The translations under genes were made by a program, and so were the position numbers. 64,000 nt of DNA from Chitinophagaceae bacterium (GTDB taxonomy: Bacteria > Bacteroidota > Bacteroidia > Chitinophagales > Chitinophagaceae): NCBI GenBank assembly GCA_947452965.1, contig CANGEW010000002.1, positions 124,001-188,000 on the forward strand, given 5' to 3'. Under the pieces are notes generated by a model. It did no database searches. It saw only the letters and a list, made by a program, of their open reading frames with translations, and had not been told where the DNA came from. Below are positions 9,231 to 18,098 of this stretch, piece by piece (position 1 is the first letter of the stretch; the number at the start of each line of letters is the position of its first letter).

Positions 9231-10679
9231 TTACCAACAAGCTTTTTGTACTAAATTTTTTATTTCGCTCATTGGAATTCTTTCTTGAGTCATTGTGTCT
9301 CTGTAACGAATAGTGACTGTATTGTCTTCTTTTGTTTGGTGATCAATTGTTACACAGAAAGGGGTTCCAATAGCATCCATTCTTCTATAACGTTTACCAA
9401 TAGCATCTTTCTCTTCATAAAAACAATGAAAATGTTGTTTACATTCGTTCATTAATTCAGTGGCTATTTCAGGTAGTCCATCTTTTTTCAAAAGCGGCAG
9501 AATGGCTAGTTTAATAGGTGCAATTTTAGCTGGTATTTTCATTACTACTCGACTATCTTCTGTGCCATCTTCTTTATTCCATTTTTCTTCGGCATAGGCA
9601 AGAGAGATAACTGTTAAGAACAAACGATCTAATCCAACAGATGTTTCCACAACAAATGGCGTGTAGTTTCCGTAAGGTTTTCCTTCTGAATTAAGATCGT
9701 TGTCAAAATACTGAATTTTCTTTTTACTATATTTTGCATGTTGAGTTAAATCAAAGTCAGTTCGGCTGTGAATACCTTCTAATTCTTTCCATCCGAATGG
9801 GAATTCAAATTCGATATCCAATGCGGCATCCGCATAGTGGGCCAATTTCACGTGATCGTGGTAGCGTAATTTTTCGGAAGGAATTCCGATGCTTTCGTGC
9901 CATTTTTTTCTTGTTTCTTTCCAAAAATTATACCACTCCATTTGTGTGCCGGGTCTAACAAAGAATTGCATTTCCATTTGTTCAAATTCGCGCATACGAA
10001 AAATGAATTGTCTCGCAACGATTTCATTTCTAAAAGCCTTACCGGTTTGAGCAATTCCAAAAGGGATTTTCATTCTTCCCGTTTTCTGAACATTTAAAAA
10101 GTTAACAAAAATTCCCTGAGCCGTTTCAGGTCTTAAATAAATGGTATCAGCTTCTTCGGCAACACTTCCAATTTGTGTGCTGAACATGAGGTTGAATTGA
10201 CGCACGTCTGTCCAGTTGCATGTTTTGCTGATGCTGCATTTTATCTTATTTGATTCTATGAGTGTTTTTAATCCAGCTAAATCATCGGATGCCAATAAAC
10301 GATCCATTTCTGTGATTAAAGCTTCTGCAGATGTCTTTTCAAGAGTTTCCGCATGAGCCTCTATCAAATGATCAACTCGGTATCTTTTGTTACTGTCTTT
10401 ATTATCAATCATAGGGTCGCTGAAATTATCAACATGTCCGCTTGCTTTCCAAACAGTTGGATGCATAAAAATAGCAGCATCAATTCCTACGATGTTGTCG
10501 TGCAATTGTGTCATGCTTTTCCACCATTCGTCTCGTAGATTTTTTTTAAGTTGAGCACCCATTTGTCCGTAATCATATACGGCACTCAATCCATCGTATA
10601 ATTCGGAGGATTGAAAAATATATCCATATTCTTTACAATGAGAAATAATTTCCTGAAAATTGTTGATTTCGTTTGCCAT
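9231..10679 (-). CDS. glyS: Glycyl-tRNA synthetase, single-chain type
   Basis: Charges tRNA-Gly with glycine. It is the homodimeric class II enzyme (eukaryote/archaea-like and found in many bacteria), not the alpha2-beta2 GlyQ/GlyS form. Visible marks are HPTVWKASGHVDNFSDPM, the class II motif-2 region YLRPETAQGIFVNF and RNEIVARQFIFRMREFEQME, and motif 3 VETSVGLDRL. A C-terminal anticodon-binding domain begins about residue 380 (KIAPIKLAILPL). At 482 residues it is slightly short but typical for Bacteroidota. It starts at ATG 10679. It lies between two genes with their own ends, so it is probably monocistronic. Confidence 0.95.
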   Translation of the reverse strand: MANEINNFQEIISHCKEYGYIFQSSELYDGLSAVYDYGQMGAQLKKNLRDEWWKSMTQLHDNIVGIDAAIFMHPTVWKASGHVDNFSDPMIDNKDSNKRYRVDHLIEAHAETLEKTSAEALITEMDRLLASDDLAGLKTLIESNKIKCSISKTCNWTDVRQFNLMFSTQIGSVAEEADTIYLRPETAQGIFVNFLNVQKTGRMKIPFGIAQTGKAFRNEIVARQFIFRMREFEQMEMQFFVRPGTQMEWYNFWKETRKKWHESIGIPSEKLRYHDHVKLAHYADAALDIEFEFPFGWKELEGIHSRTDFDLTQHAKYSKKKIQYFDNDLNSEGKPYGNYTPFVVETSVGLDRLFLTVISLAYAEEKWNKEDGTEDSRVVMKIPAKIAPIKLAILPLLKKDGLPEIATELMNECKQHFHCFYEEKDAIGKRYRRMDAIGTPFCVTIDHQTKEDNTVTIRYRDTMTQERIPMSEIKNLVQKACW

Positions 10680-10740
10680 GGCACAAAGATAATTGAAAGG
10701 TTGGAACGTTCAAAAGGACATGAAGTGTTTTAATTGTAAT

Positions 10741-10767
10741 AAAAAACCATCGGTGTTGATCCGATGG
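10741..10767 (-). terminator. Rho-independent terminator of the ribonucleotide reductase gene
   Basis: Stem CCATCGG (10747-10753) with CCGATGG (10761-10767) and a 7-nt loop. Read on the minus strand it is followed by six T. It lies 38 bp after the stop codon of the reductase gene. Confidence 0.8.
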
Positions 10768-10804
10768 CTCTTTATTTGACAATAATAAATCTTAATGATA
10801 CTTA

Positions 10805-13800
10805 CTAACTGCATCCTAAACTGTTGCCACAGTTTAAGCATTTATAACAAGTGCCGCTTCTTACAGTGATATGTCCGCAGGTGTTACAAGCTGGAGCATC
10901 TCCTTGCATTGATTTATTGGCAGCATTGATTGCATCTAATGAGGAGGAAATGGCTTTTGCCGGGCTAGCCTCTCTGTGAGACTTTGTACCATCAGTATTG
11001 GCTGTAGTACCCATTACTCTAACTTCACTTAATTCAGGAGCTCTGTCACCGATGGTGGGTGTTGTTTCATCCCAATCTTCATTACCTAAATTTCCTACTT
11101 CAGGGGTATCTAATACATGGACTAAATCTGTTCTTCCAAGATATTCATATGCCAAAGAACGGAACATGAAATCTATGATGGAAGTAGTTGTTTTAATGTT
11201 TGGATGATCTACTCTTCCAGCAGGTTCAAAGCGAGTGAATACAAATTTTTCAACATATTCTTCTAATGGAACCCCATATTGCAAGCCAATAGAAATAGCT
11301 ATTGCAAAGCAGTTTAACATACTACGCATAGTTGCACCTTCTTTTGCCATATCTATGAAGATTTCACCTAAAGTGCCATCATTGTACTCTCCGGTACGTA
11401 AGAATAATGCTTGACCATTGATTTTTGCTTTTTGAGTAAAACCTCTACGTTTTGCTGGCAAAGCTCTACGTTCAACGATCATTGCTAATTGACGTTTTAA
11501 AGAAGTATCTGCACTGTTTTGAACACGTTTGTTGACTTCTTCTAATAGTTCATCAATGGTTAATTTACCCATATCAACAAACGTACTATCTATCAATGCC
11601 GCTTCACTATTTTCTTCTACGCCATCTGCGGATTTTTTCTTTTTGTCGGACTTATTGCTTAATGGCTGACTTAATTTAGATCCATCACGGTAAAGAGCAC
11701 ACGCCTTTAATCCTAATTCCCAACTTAATCGGTAAGAATCTGCAATTTCTTCAACAGTGGCTTCGTTCGGAAGGTTAATTGTTTTACTGATTGCACCACT
11801 TAAAAAAGGTTGCGCTGCAGCCATCATACGGATGTGACCATGAGCATGAATGTAACGTTGTCCGGTTTGTCCGCATTTGTTGGCACAATCAAATACTGAT
11901 AAATGTTCTTCTTTCAAATGAGGAGCTCCTTCTACTGTCATAGTTCCGCAAACATAGATGTTAGCTGCTTCAATTTCGTCATCAGTAAATCCTAGAGCTT
12001 CTAATAAACTCCAGCCAAAATCGTTGTATTGAGCAGGTGTAAATCCAAGACGTTGTAAGCAATCTTCTCCTAGTGTAAATACGTTAAAAACAAATCCAAT
12101 TTCAAATGCACTTCCCATGGCAGCATTTAATTTTGCAATTTCTTCTGGCAAAAATCCTTTTGCTGCTAGGGTTTCATCATTGATATATGGTGCTCCTTTT
12201 AAAGTTGCATGTCCTTTGGCAAAGTTTACGATGTCTTCAATTTCTTGTTCGCTGTATTTTAAATTACGAAGAGCTTGAGGCACACTTTGGTTGATGATTT
12301 TGAAATAACCACCGCCACTTAATTTTTTAAATTTCACTAAAGCGAAATCTGGTTCAACACCAGTAGTATCACAATCCATAACCAATCCAATTGTCCCTGT
12401 AGGAGCAATCACGGTTGTTTGGGCATTGCGGTAACCATATTTTTCTCCTAATTGTACTGCATCATCCCAAGCTTTTGTGGCTGCTTTTAATAAATAATCA
12501 GGGCAATATTTTGCATCAATACCACGTGGCTTAATTTCTAAACCTTCGTATGCTTCAGTTGCATCGTATGCAGCTGCACGATGGTTGTGCATTACGCGCA
12601 ACATATGAGATTTGTTTTCTTTGTATCTGTCAAAGGCTCCTAGGAAACTAGCCATTTCTGCAGAGGTTTTGTATGCAATTCCTGTCATGATGGCTGTAAT
12701 CGCTCCAGCAATACCTCTTGCTTGTTCGCTATCATAAGCGATTCCGCTTACCATAAGCATACTTCCGAGATTTGCGTATCCTAATCCAAGTGTTCTGTAA
12801 TCATAACTTAATTGTGCTACTTCTTTTGAAGGAAATTGCGCCATTAAAACAGAAATTTCTAACACAACTGTCCATAAGCGACAAGTATATTCAAACCCTG
12901 TTACGTCGAATGAATTATCTGACTCATTAAAAAATCTGCGCAAATTTACGCTTGCTAAGTTACAGGCGGTATTGTCTAAGAACATATACTCACTGCAAGG
13001 ATTAGATGCTCTAATTGGTCCTCCTTCTGGACAAGTATGCCACTCATTGATAGTTGTATCATATTGAGTACCTGGATCTGCACAACGCCATGCTGCATAA
13101 TTTATCTGATCCCATAATTCTTGAGCCTTAACCGTTTTCATGGTTTTTCCGTTGCTTCTTGCTTTCAGTTCCCAATCACCATTCTCATCCAATACTTTAA
13201 AAAATGAATTTGGAATACGAACTGAATTGTTACTATTTTGTCCACTAACTGTTCTGTATGCTTCTCCTTCATAATCGCTAGGGTAACCTGCTGCAATTAA
13301 CGCAGCTACTTTATCTTCTTCTTTTAGTTTCCAAGTAACAAATTCTACAATTTCTGGATGATCTAAATCCAAACATACCATTTTAGCAGCACGACGGGTA
13401 GTTCCACCACTTTTGATAGCTCCTGCTGCACGATCGCCAATTTTTAAGAAGCTCATTAATCCACTGGATGTTCCGCCGCCACTTAATTTTTCGTTTTCGC
13501 CTCTAATGCTACTAAAGTTGGTTCCAACACCACTGCCATATTTAAATATTCTAGCTTCTCTTACCCATAAATCCATGATACCTCCTTCATTTACTAAATC
13601 ATCATCCACACTCAAGATGAAACAAGCATGTGGTTGAGGACGCTCGTATGCTGAGGTCGATTTTTTTAGTTGTCCGTCTTTTTGATCAACATAATAGTGA
13701 CCTTGAGGCTTTCCGGTGATGCTATACACTTCATGAAGTCCTGTATTGAACCATTGTGGGCTATTAGGAACACATGCTTGATTTAATATACTGTAGACTA

Positions 13801-14164
13801 ACTCATCATAAAAAATCTGTGCATCTTTTGAAGAAGCGAAATAATTATTTCTTTCACCCCATACTCTCCAGCAATGAGCCATACGGTGTGCTACTTGTTT
13901 TGAAGTGGTTTCTCTGCCCATACTACCATCAGGTTGAGGCACGCCTGCTTTTCTGAAATATTTTTGTGCTAATATGTCGGTAGCAATTTGACTCCATTGC
14001 TTTGGAACTTCTACATTGTCCATTTGGAATACCACTTCACCGCTTGGGTTCTTAATAACAGAGGTACGATAATCGTATTCAAACATATCATAGGGACTTA
14101 CACCTTCTTTGGTGAATTGGCGTTCAAAGCTGAGTGCTTTGGGGGTTTGCTTTTTTGCTGGCAT
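10805..14164 (-). CDS. nrdJ: Adenosylcobalamin-dependent (class II) ribonucleotide reductase
   Basis: Reduces ribonucleotides to deoxyribonucleotides using adenosylcobalamin, so it needs no oxygen and no NrdB subunit. The 1119 residues fit the large class II family. Conserved parts include FNTGLHEVYS, the N-proximal barrel, NPCSEYMFLDNTACNLASVNL (cysteine active-site region, broken here only for naming), and the phosphate-binding APTGTIGLVMDCDTTG. A domain near residues 830-1080 (LPAKRRGFTQKAKI and onward) is typical of this family. The end is a cysteine ribbon with CNTCGH and CYKCLNCG and the last cysteine next to the stop. The upstream 283 bp show no cobalamin riboswitch or NrdR box that I can recognise. 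No nrdA/nrdB is in the window. Confidence 0.94.
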   Translation of the reverse strand: MPAKKQTPKALSFERQFTKEGVSPYDMFEYDYRTSVIKNPSGEVVFQMDNVEVPKQWSQIATDILAQKYFRKAGVPQPDGSMGRETTSKQVAHRMAHCWRVWGERNNYFASSKDAQIFYDELVYSILNQACVPNSPQWFNTGLHEVYSITGKPQGHYYVDQKDGQLKKSTSAYERPQPHACFILSVDDDLVNEGGIMDLWVREARIFKYGSGVGTNFSSIRGENEKLSGGGTSSGLMSFLKIGDRAAGAIKSGGTTRRAAKMVCLDLDHPEIVEFVTWKLKEEDKVAALIAAGYPSDYEGEAYRTVSGQNSNNSVRIPNSFFKVLDENGDWELKARSNGKTMKTVKAQELWDQINYAAWRCADPGTQYDTTINEWHTCPEGGPIRASNPCSEYMFLDNTACNLASVNLRRFFNESDNSFDVTGFEYTCRLWTVVLEISVLMAQFPSKEVAQLSYDYRTLGLGYANLGSMLMVSGIAYDSEQARGIAGAITAIMTGIAYKTSAEMASFLGAFDRYKENKSHMLRVMHNHRAAAYDATEAYEGLEIKPRGIDAKYCPDYLLKAATKAWDDAVQLGEKYGYRNAQTTVIAPTGTIGLVMDCDTTGVEPDFALVKFKKLSGGGYFKIINQSVPQALRNLKYSEQEIEDIVNFAKGHATLKGAPYINDETLAAKGFLPEEIAKLNAAMGSAFEIGFVFNVFTLGEDCLQRLGFTPAQYNDFGWSLLEALGFTDDEIEAANIYVCGTMTVEGAPHLKEEHLSVFDCANKCGQTGQRYIHAHGHIRMMAAAQPFLSGAISKTINLPNEATVEEIADSYRLSWELGLKACALYRDGSKLSQPLSNKSDKKKKSADGVEENSEAALIDSTFVDMGKLTIDELLEEVNKRVQNSADTSLKRQLAMIVERRALPAKRRGFTQKAKINGQALFLRTGEYNDGTLGEIFIDMAKEGATMRSMLNCFAIAISIGLQYGVPLEEYVEKFVFTRFEPAGRVDHPNIKTTTSIIDFMFRSLAYEYLGRTDLVHVLDTPEVGNLGNEDWDETTPTIGDRAPELSEVRVMGTTANTDGTKSHREASPAKAISSSLDAINAANKSMQGDAPACNTCGHITVRSGTCYKCLNCGNSLGCS

Positions 14165-14447
14165 AGAAACAATATTTAATGATGGGTTAGTAAGTTAGTT
14201 TTGTTTTTCCCTCGCGGCCTACGAAAATATTTGATGTAGGTCATGATTTTTGATTCTAAATATCAACAAGGTGTGGACAAAATATGTGTATAATTTTGGA
14301 ATATAGATTCGTGCTGATCTTGAAGAGTTTTACACGTTTTGTGGAAATATTAAATTTTTTTAAACTCAAAAAAAGTTGTAATAAATAAGAAAGTTTTGAT
14401 TTTATTGACTTAGCGCTAATTTAGCTTGATTTTTCAATAGTTATATA

Positions 14448-14900
14448 ATGAGAGTAGTCATACAAAGGGTCACAAAAGCAAGCGTTAGCATAGATCAAAC
14501 AGAAAAAGCAGCTATCCAATCAGGCTTATTGATTTTTGTAGGAATTGAAGATGAGGATACAGAAGAAGATGTGGTTTGGATAAGCAATAAAATTATTCAT
14601 CTTAGAATTTTTGATGATGAAAATAAAGTGCCCAATCTTTCGGTAAAGGATAGTAATGGAGATGTATTACTAGTTAGTCAATTTACGCTGCATGCACTTA
14701 CTAAAAAAGGAAACAGACCAAGTTACATAAGAGCCAGCAAGCCAGTATATGCAATGCCACTGTATCATAGATTGATTGACCAATTAGAGAAAGATCTTGA
14801 AAAATGCGTATATACAGGAACGTTTGGTGCTGATATGAAAGTAGAATTATTGAATGATGGACCCATCACGATTTTTATAGACACCAAAAGAAAAGAATAG
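14448..14900 (+). CDS. dtd: D-aminoacyl-tRNA deacylase
   Basis: Removes D-amino acids (and glycine from tRNA-Ala) from mischarged tRNAs in the cytoplasm. The 150 residues match the family length. It starts MRVVIQRVTKASVSI and shows both active-site motifs: SQFTL (here VSQFTLHALTKKGNRPS) and the Gly-cisPro segment NDGPITIFIDT near the end. It is probably co-transcribed with the MazG-like gene 29 bp downstream. Both act in quality control of small molecules or tRNA charging, which may be coincidence. Confidence 0.95.
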   Translation: MRVVIQRVTKASVSIDQTEKAAIQSGLLIFVGIEDEDTEEDVVWISNKIIHLRIFDDENKVPNLSVKDSNGDVLLVSQFTLHALTKKGNRPSYIRASKPVYAMPLYHRLIDQLEKDLEKCVYTGTFGADMKVELLNDGPITIFIDTKRKE

Positions 14901-14929
14901 AACAATCATTACCATTACTAAAATCAATT

Positions 14930-15298
14930 ATGTTGAAAACGATAACTTTAGCCGAAGCACAAATACAAGTAGACGAATGGATCAAAACCATTGGAGTGAG
15001 ATATTTTAACGAACTCACCAATTTGGGTATTTTAATGGAAGAGGTTGGCGAGTTGAGTAGGATTATGGTTAGAAAATATGGTGAACAATCTAATAAATCA
15101 TCAGATACCCACAAAGAGTTATCTGATGAAATGGCCGATGTATTATGGGTCTTACTATGTTTAGCCAATCAAACAGGTGTGAACTTAACTGATGCTTTGC
15201 AAAGAAATTTTGAAAAGAAAACTCAAAGAGATGCCAATCGACATGTATTGAACGAGAAATTACACGAACCCAAACAGAATTCCAATAACTTGCAGTAA
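14930..15298 (+). CDS. MazG-like nucleotide pyrophosphohydrolase
   Basis: An all-alpha NTP pyrophosphatase, expected to hydrolyse a nucleoside triphosphate to the monophosphate and PPi. The metal-binding ExxE motif is visible as MEEVGELSR around residues 36-44, and the second acidic motif as DEMADVLWVLL around 66-76. The 122 residues correspond to one MazG domain (half of E. coli MazG). The C-terminal tail is polar. It follows dtd by 29 bp and precedes the PhoD-like gene by 10 bp, so it lies in the same transcription unit. The precise substrate cannot be read from sequence. Confidence 0.85.
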   Translation: MLKTITLAEAQIQVDEWIKTIGVRYFNELTNLGILMEEVGELSRIMVRKYGEQSNKSSDTHKELSDEMADVLWVLLCLANQTGVNLTDALQRNFEKKTQRDANRHVLNEKLHEPKQNSNNLQ

Positions 15299-15308
15299 AT
15301 TTTTTTGA

Positions 15309-16673
15309 ATGAAACATACTTTATTTCTTTTTTGTCATTTATTCATTAGTGCTTTCTTTTTTTCTGTGGATGCACAACAGATCTCCAAACTGATAAGCGG
15401 ACCCTGGGCTGGGAATGTTGAGTTAAGAAATGCAACCATTTGGTTGGAAGTTGCTCCAAATGTAAAAAATGTTTCTGTACAATATAATAAGGTTACCTCT
15501 CCTTCAAAACGTGAGTTGGTAAGTTACAACGGGCTTTTGGGTCAAGCGTTTAATCCGGTTAAAATAGAATTAAATGGCTTAGATTTTGGCACAACCTATG
15601 AGTATCAAATTTTACTTGATGGAAAGATATTCCCTGTTTCTTTTCAAACACAATTCAATACAAAAGACTTATGGCAGTATAGAAAACCCGCTCCAGATTT
15701 TAGTTTTCTAACAGGAAGCTGTGCTTATTTTAATGAAGCAAAATATGATCGTCCCGGAAAGCCATATGGTGGAGATTCAACCATTTTTGAAACTATGGCT
15801 AAAACGCCTGCTGATTTTCATGTTTGGTTAGGTGATAATTGGTACACAAGAGAAGTGGATTATAACACGAGTTGGGGACTCAATTATCGAGCTTCGCATG
15901 ACAGAGCACAAAAAATATTACAATGTTTTATGGCATCTATGCCCCAATATGCCATTTGGGATGATCATGATTATGGTCCAAATGATGCAGGGAAAAGCTT
16001 CTTATTAAAAGATGCCAGTAGAACCATTTTTAAAAATTATACACTGAATCCATCTTATGGTGAAAATGAGAAAGGAATTTATTCATTAGTTAATTATGGC
16101 GATGTGGATTTATTTTTATTAGATGACAGAAGTTTTCGATCAGAGTCGGATTTATTAGATACAATTGACGGCCGACCTAATCTTGATAAAACATTTTTAG
16201 GCCCTCAGCAAATGGATTGGCTGAAAAATGCACTTTTGTTTAGTAAAGCCACATTTAAAATTATCGTGACTGGAAGCCAGGTGTTAAATCCGTTAAATAA
16301 ATATGAGTGCATGCAACATTATCCATATGAGTATAATCAACTACTTACTTTTTTAACTGCTCAAAAAATAGATGGGGTGGTGTTTTTAACCGGGGATAGG
16401 CATCATAGCGAAGTAGTGAGAATGCCACGAAATAATACCTACCCCTTGTTTGATATTACGGTGTCTCCCTACACTGCAGGCGTATCAAAAGTTTCTGGTA
16501 ATGAGATCAATAACCCTTATCGTGAGCCCCATACATTGGTAGAAGCTCAAAATTTTGGTAAAATATCTTTTTCTGGTAATAAAGGTGATAGGACTATGAA
16601 GATTGAGTTTATTGGAATAAAAGGTGAATCTTTGGCAAGCTGGAGTGTTTCCGAAAAAAGTTTAAAAAATTAA
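15309..16673 (+). CDS. PhoD-like alkaline phosphatase/phosphodiesterase family protein, exported
   Basis: A secreted metallophosphatase. A signal peptide is present (KHTLFLFCHLFISAFFF, cleavage near VDAQ). An N-terminal beta-sandwich domain occupies about residues 25-125. The catalytic domain shows SFLTGSCAYFNE, the metal-binding HVWLGDNWY, AIWDDHDYGPND and VFLTGDRHHSE, all as in PhoD-family enzymes. The GDNW and WDDHDYGPND signatures resemble the bacterial PhoD group that uses iron and calcium. At 454 residues it is complete. It likely releases phosphate from phosphodiesters or monoesters in the periplasm or outside the cell. No Pho-box-like element was looked for beyond the tight 10-bp upstream spacer. 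Confidence 0.85.
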   Translation: MKHTLFLFCHLFISAFFFSVDAQQISKLISGPWAGNVELRNATIWLEVAPNVKNVSVQYNKVTSPSKRELVSYNGLLGQAFNPVKIELNGLDFGTTYEYQILLDGKIFPVSFQTQFNTKDLWQYRKPAPDFSFLTGSCAYFNEAKYDRPGKPYGGDSTIFETMAKTPADFHVWLGDNWYTREVDYNTSWGLNYRASHDRAQKILQCFMASMPQYAIWDDHDYGPNDAGKSFLLKDASRTIFKNYTLNPSYGENEKGIYSLVNYGDVDLFLLDDRSFRSESDLLDTIDGRPNLDKTFLGPQQMDWLKNALLFSKATFKIIVTGSQVLNPLNKYECMQHYPYEYNQLLTFLTAQKIDGVVFLTGDRHHSEVVRMPRNNTYPLFDITVSPYTAGVSKVSGNEINNPYREPHTLVEAQNFGKISFSGNKGDRTMKIEFIGIKGESLASWSVSEKSLKN

Positions 16674-16703
16674 TTTGTTATATCAATTTCACTTCTCGAA
16701 AAT

Positions 16704-17192
16704 ATGAATATGATTAGTTCCCATTATTTTGAATACCATAAACAAAAAACCATACAGGCATTGCGATATCATTTCATTGGTAGAACAGAGATTAAAATCA
16801 TGATGATTTTGGTAAATGTATTTGCCGTTTTGTCTGCAGGGTTATTTTATTGGAAAAAAATTGCCCCTTCGGCTTTTTTATTGAGTTCGATGTTGTGGTT
16901 TTTGATGATGTTATTGTTTTGGTTTTTCCTTCCAAGAATGATTTATAAAAAATCAGCCTCTTTTAAAGATTCTTTCAAAGTAACTATGAATGAGTATCAA
17001 TTTATTTTACAACATACAAAAGCTGAAAAAAGTTGGGATTGGTCTAGCTTTAGTAGTTGGATGGAAAGTCCATATTTTTTTCACCTGTATTTTAGTAGCA
17101 CCAGTTTTTTTTTAATCCCAAAAGATGGTTTTGAGGAAGATGACATTGTAAAGGCTAGAAATTATTTTAGAAGCCACATTCAAAAAAAGTAG
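16704..17192 (+). CDS. YcxB-like membrane protein of unknown function
   Basis: 162 residues with two transmembrane helices at about 33-50 and 54-74. The short loop between them and the long C-terminal domain follow the layout of YcxB-family proteins: a cytoplasmic beta-rich C-terminus including SFKDSFKVTMNEYQF, WDWSSFSSWMESPYFFHLYF, TSFFLIPKDGF and a final helix. The motif of a tryptophan-rich segment followed by F.LIPK..F is typical. An alternative ATG exists at 16710. It follows the PhoD-like gene by 30 bp and may share its transcript. No biochemical function is known to me. Confidence 0.7.
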   Translation: MNMISSHYFEYHKQKTIQALRYHFIGRTEIKIMMILVNVFAVLSAGLFYWKKIAPSAFLLSSMLWFLMMLLFWFFLPRMIYKKSASFKDSFKVTMNEYQFILQHTKAEKSWDWSSFSSWMESPYFFHLYFSSTSFFLIPKDGFEEDDIVKARNYFRSHIQKK

Positions 17193-17213
17193 ATAAGAGC
17201 ATCGTTCTTTCGT

Positions 17214-17645
17214 TTACAACAATTCTTTTTCCATAATATGATGAGGTAGATTTACTTCCGTAAATACGTCACCATTTACACTATATCCAAATTTTTCATA
17301 AAAACCTATTGCCGTATCTCTGGCATGCATGATCATTTTTGTAAAACCCTTATCTCTGGCTAAATTTTCAGCAAAAGCCATAATGGAGGCACCAATACCT
17401 GTCCCTTGATGACTGTTAGATACAGCCATTTGTCTTAGTCTGATACTAAGCGTATCTTTTGGGCTTAAAATGCAACAGCCAATAATGTCCTCATCTTCAA
17501 AAGCTGCTATTAATAAGTCATTTTTTTCATTTTCTAGCTCTTCGGGACTAAAAGTAAGCCCAAGCGGCTCTCTTAATACTTTCCTTCTCAGATCTACCAT
17601 CTGTTTATAGGCTGCTGTTCCGTAATCAATTTGTTTTAATCCCAT
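17214..17645 (-). CDS. GNAT-family N-acetyltransferase
   Basis: Predicted to transfer an acetyl group from acetyl-CoA to an unknown amine. The 143-residue single GNAT domain shows the beta-strand segment LRQMAVSNSHQGTGIGASIM, which contains the acetyl-CoA pyrophosphate loop (Q/RxxGxG/A). It is followed by the helix AFAENLARDKGF and the late strand TAIGFYEKFGYSV. The pattern is close to the ElaA/YjdJ type. It converges on the YcxB-like gene (21-bp gap) and is divergent from acpP. Substrate unknown. Confidence 0.85.
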   Translation of the reverse strand: MGLKQIDYGTAAYKQMVDLRRKVLREPLGLTFSPEELENEKNDLLIAAFEDEDIIGCCILSPKDTLSIRLRQMAVSNSHQGTGIGASIMAFAENLARDKGFTKMIMHARDTAIGFYEKFGYSVNGDVFTEVNLPHHIMEKELL

Positions 17646-17772
17646 ATTAGACTTGTATTTAGCAAAAATAACTAACTGAATAAAAATACAAAAAATAATA
17701 CAGTTGCAAGTATAAGTTACTACTAGAAATCAGGAATAATTTTAAAATAAATCATAGAAATTTTAACTTTTG

Positions 17773-17802
17773 TTTGTAATTAGTTCAAAAAGTATATTTT
17801 TG
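17773..17802 (+). promoter_or_regulatory. Predicted acpP promoter (TTTG ... TATTTTTG)
   Basis: A -33 box TTTG at 17773-17776 is followed after 18 bp by TATTTTTG at 17795-17802, matching the Bacteroidota TAnnTTTG -7 element. It lies 27 bp upstream of the acpP start. Confidence 0.5.
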
Positions 17803-17829
17803 CATCCGTATTAACTAAATCTTACTACC

Positions 17830-18066
17830 ATGTCAGACGTTGCAACAAGAGTAAAAAAAATCATTGTTGACAAATTAGGTGTTGATGAAGCAGAAGTAAC
17901 TGCTGAAGCTTCATTCACTAATGATCTAGGTGCCGATAGCTTGGACACCGTAGAATTAATTATGGAATTTGAAAAAGAATTTAATATTTCTATTCCTGAT
18001 GAACAAGCTGAAACCATCACAACTGTTGGTCAAGCTGTTTCTTATTTGGAAGCAAATTCCAAGTAA
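17830..18066 (+). CDS. acpP: Acyl carrier protein
   Basis: Carries growing acyl chains on a phosphopantetheine arm in fatty-acid synthesis. The 78-residue acidic helical protein has the attachment motif [10 protein letters not shown] with Ser37. It is directly followed by fabF (32-bp gap), then rnc and gpsA, a cluster that links fatty-acid and phospholipid precursor synthesis. It has its own predicted promoter at 17773-17802. Confidence 0.97.
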   Translation: MSDVATRVKKIIVDKLGVDEAEVTAEASFTNDLGADSLDTVELIMEFEKEFNISIPDEQAETITTVGQAVSYLEANSK

Positions 18067-18098
18067 TCCATCTTTTTTAATTTTCACAGGCAAATCGT

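Noticed and set aside
14165-14447. Possible cobalamin riboswitch or NrdR boxes upstream of the ribonucleotide reductase; also a short palindrome TTAGCGCTAA at 14410-14419.
   Set aside because: No B12-box-like core or paired NrdR boxes were recognisable by eye, and a 10-bp palindrome alone is too weak to call.
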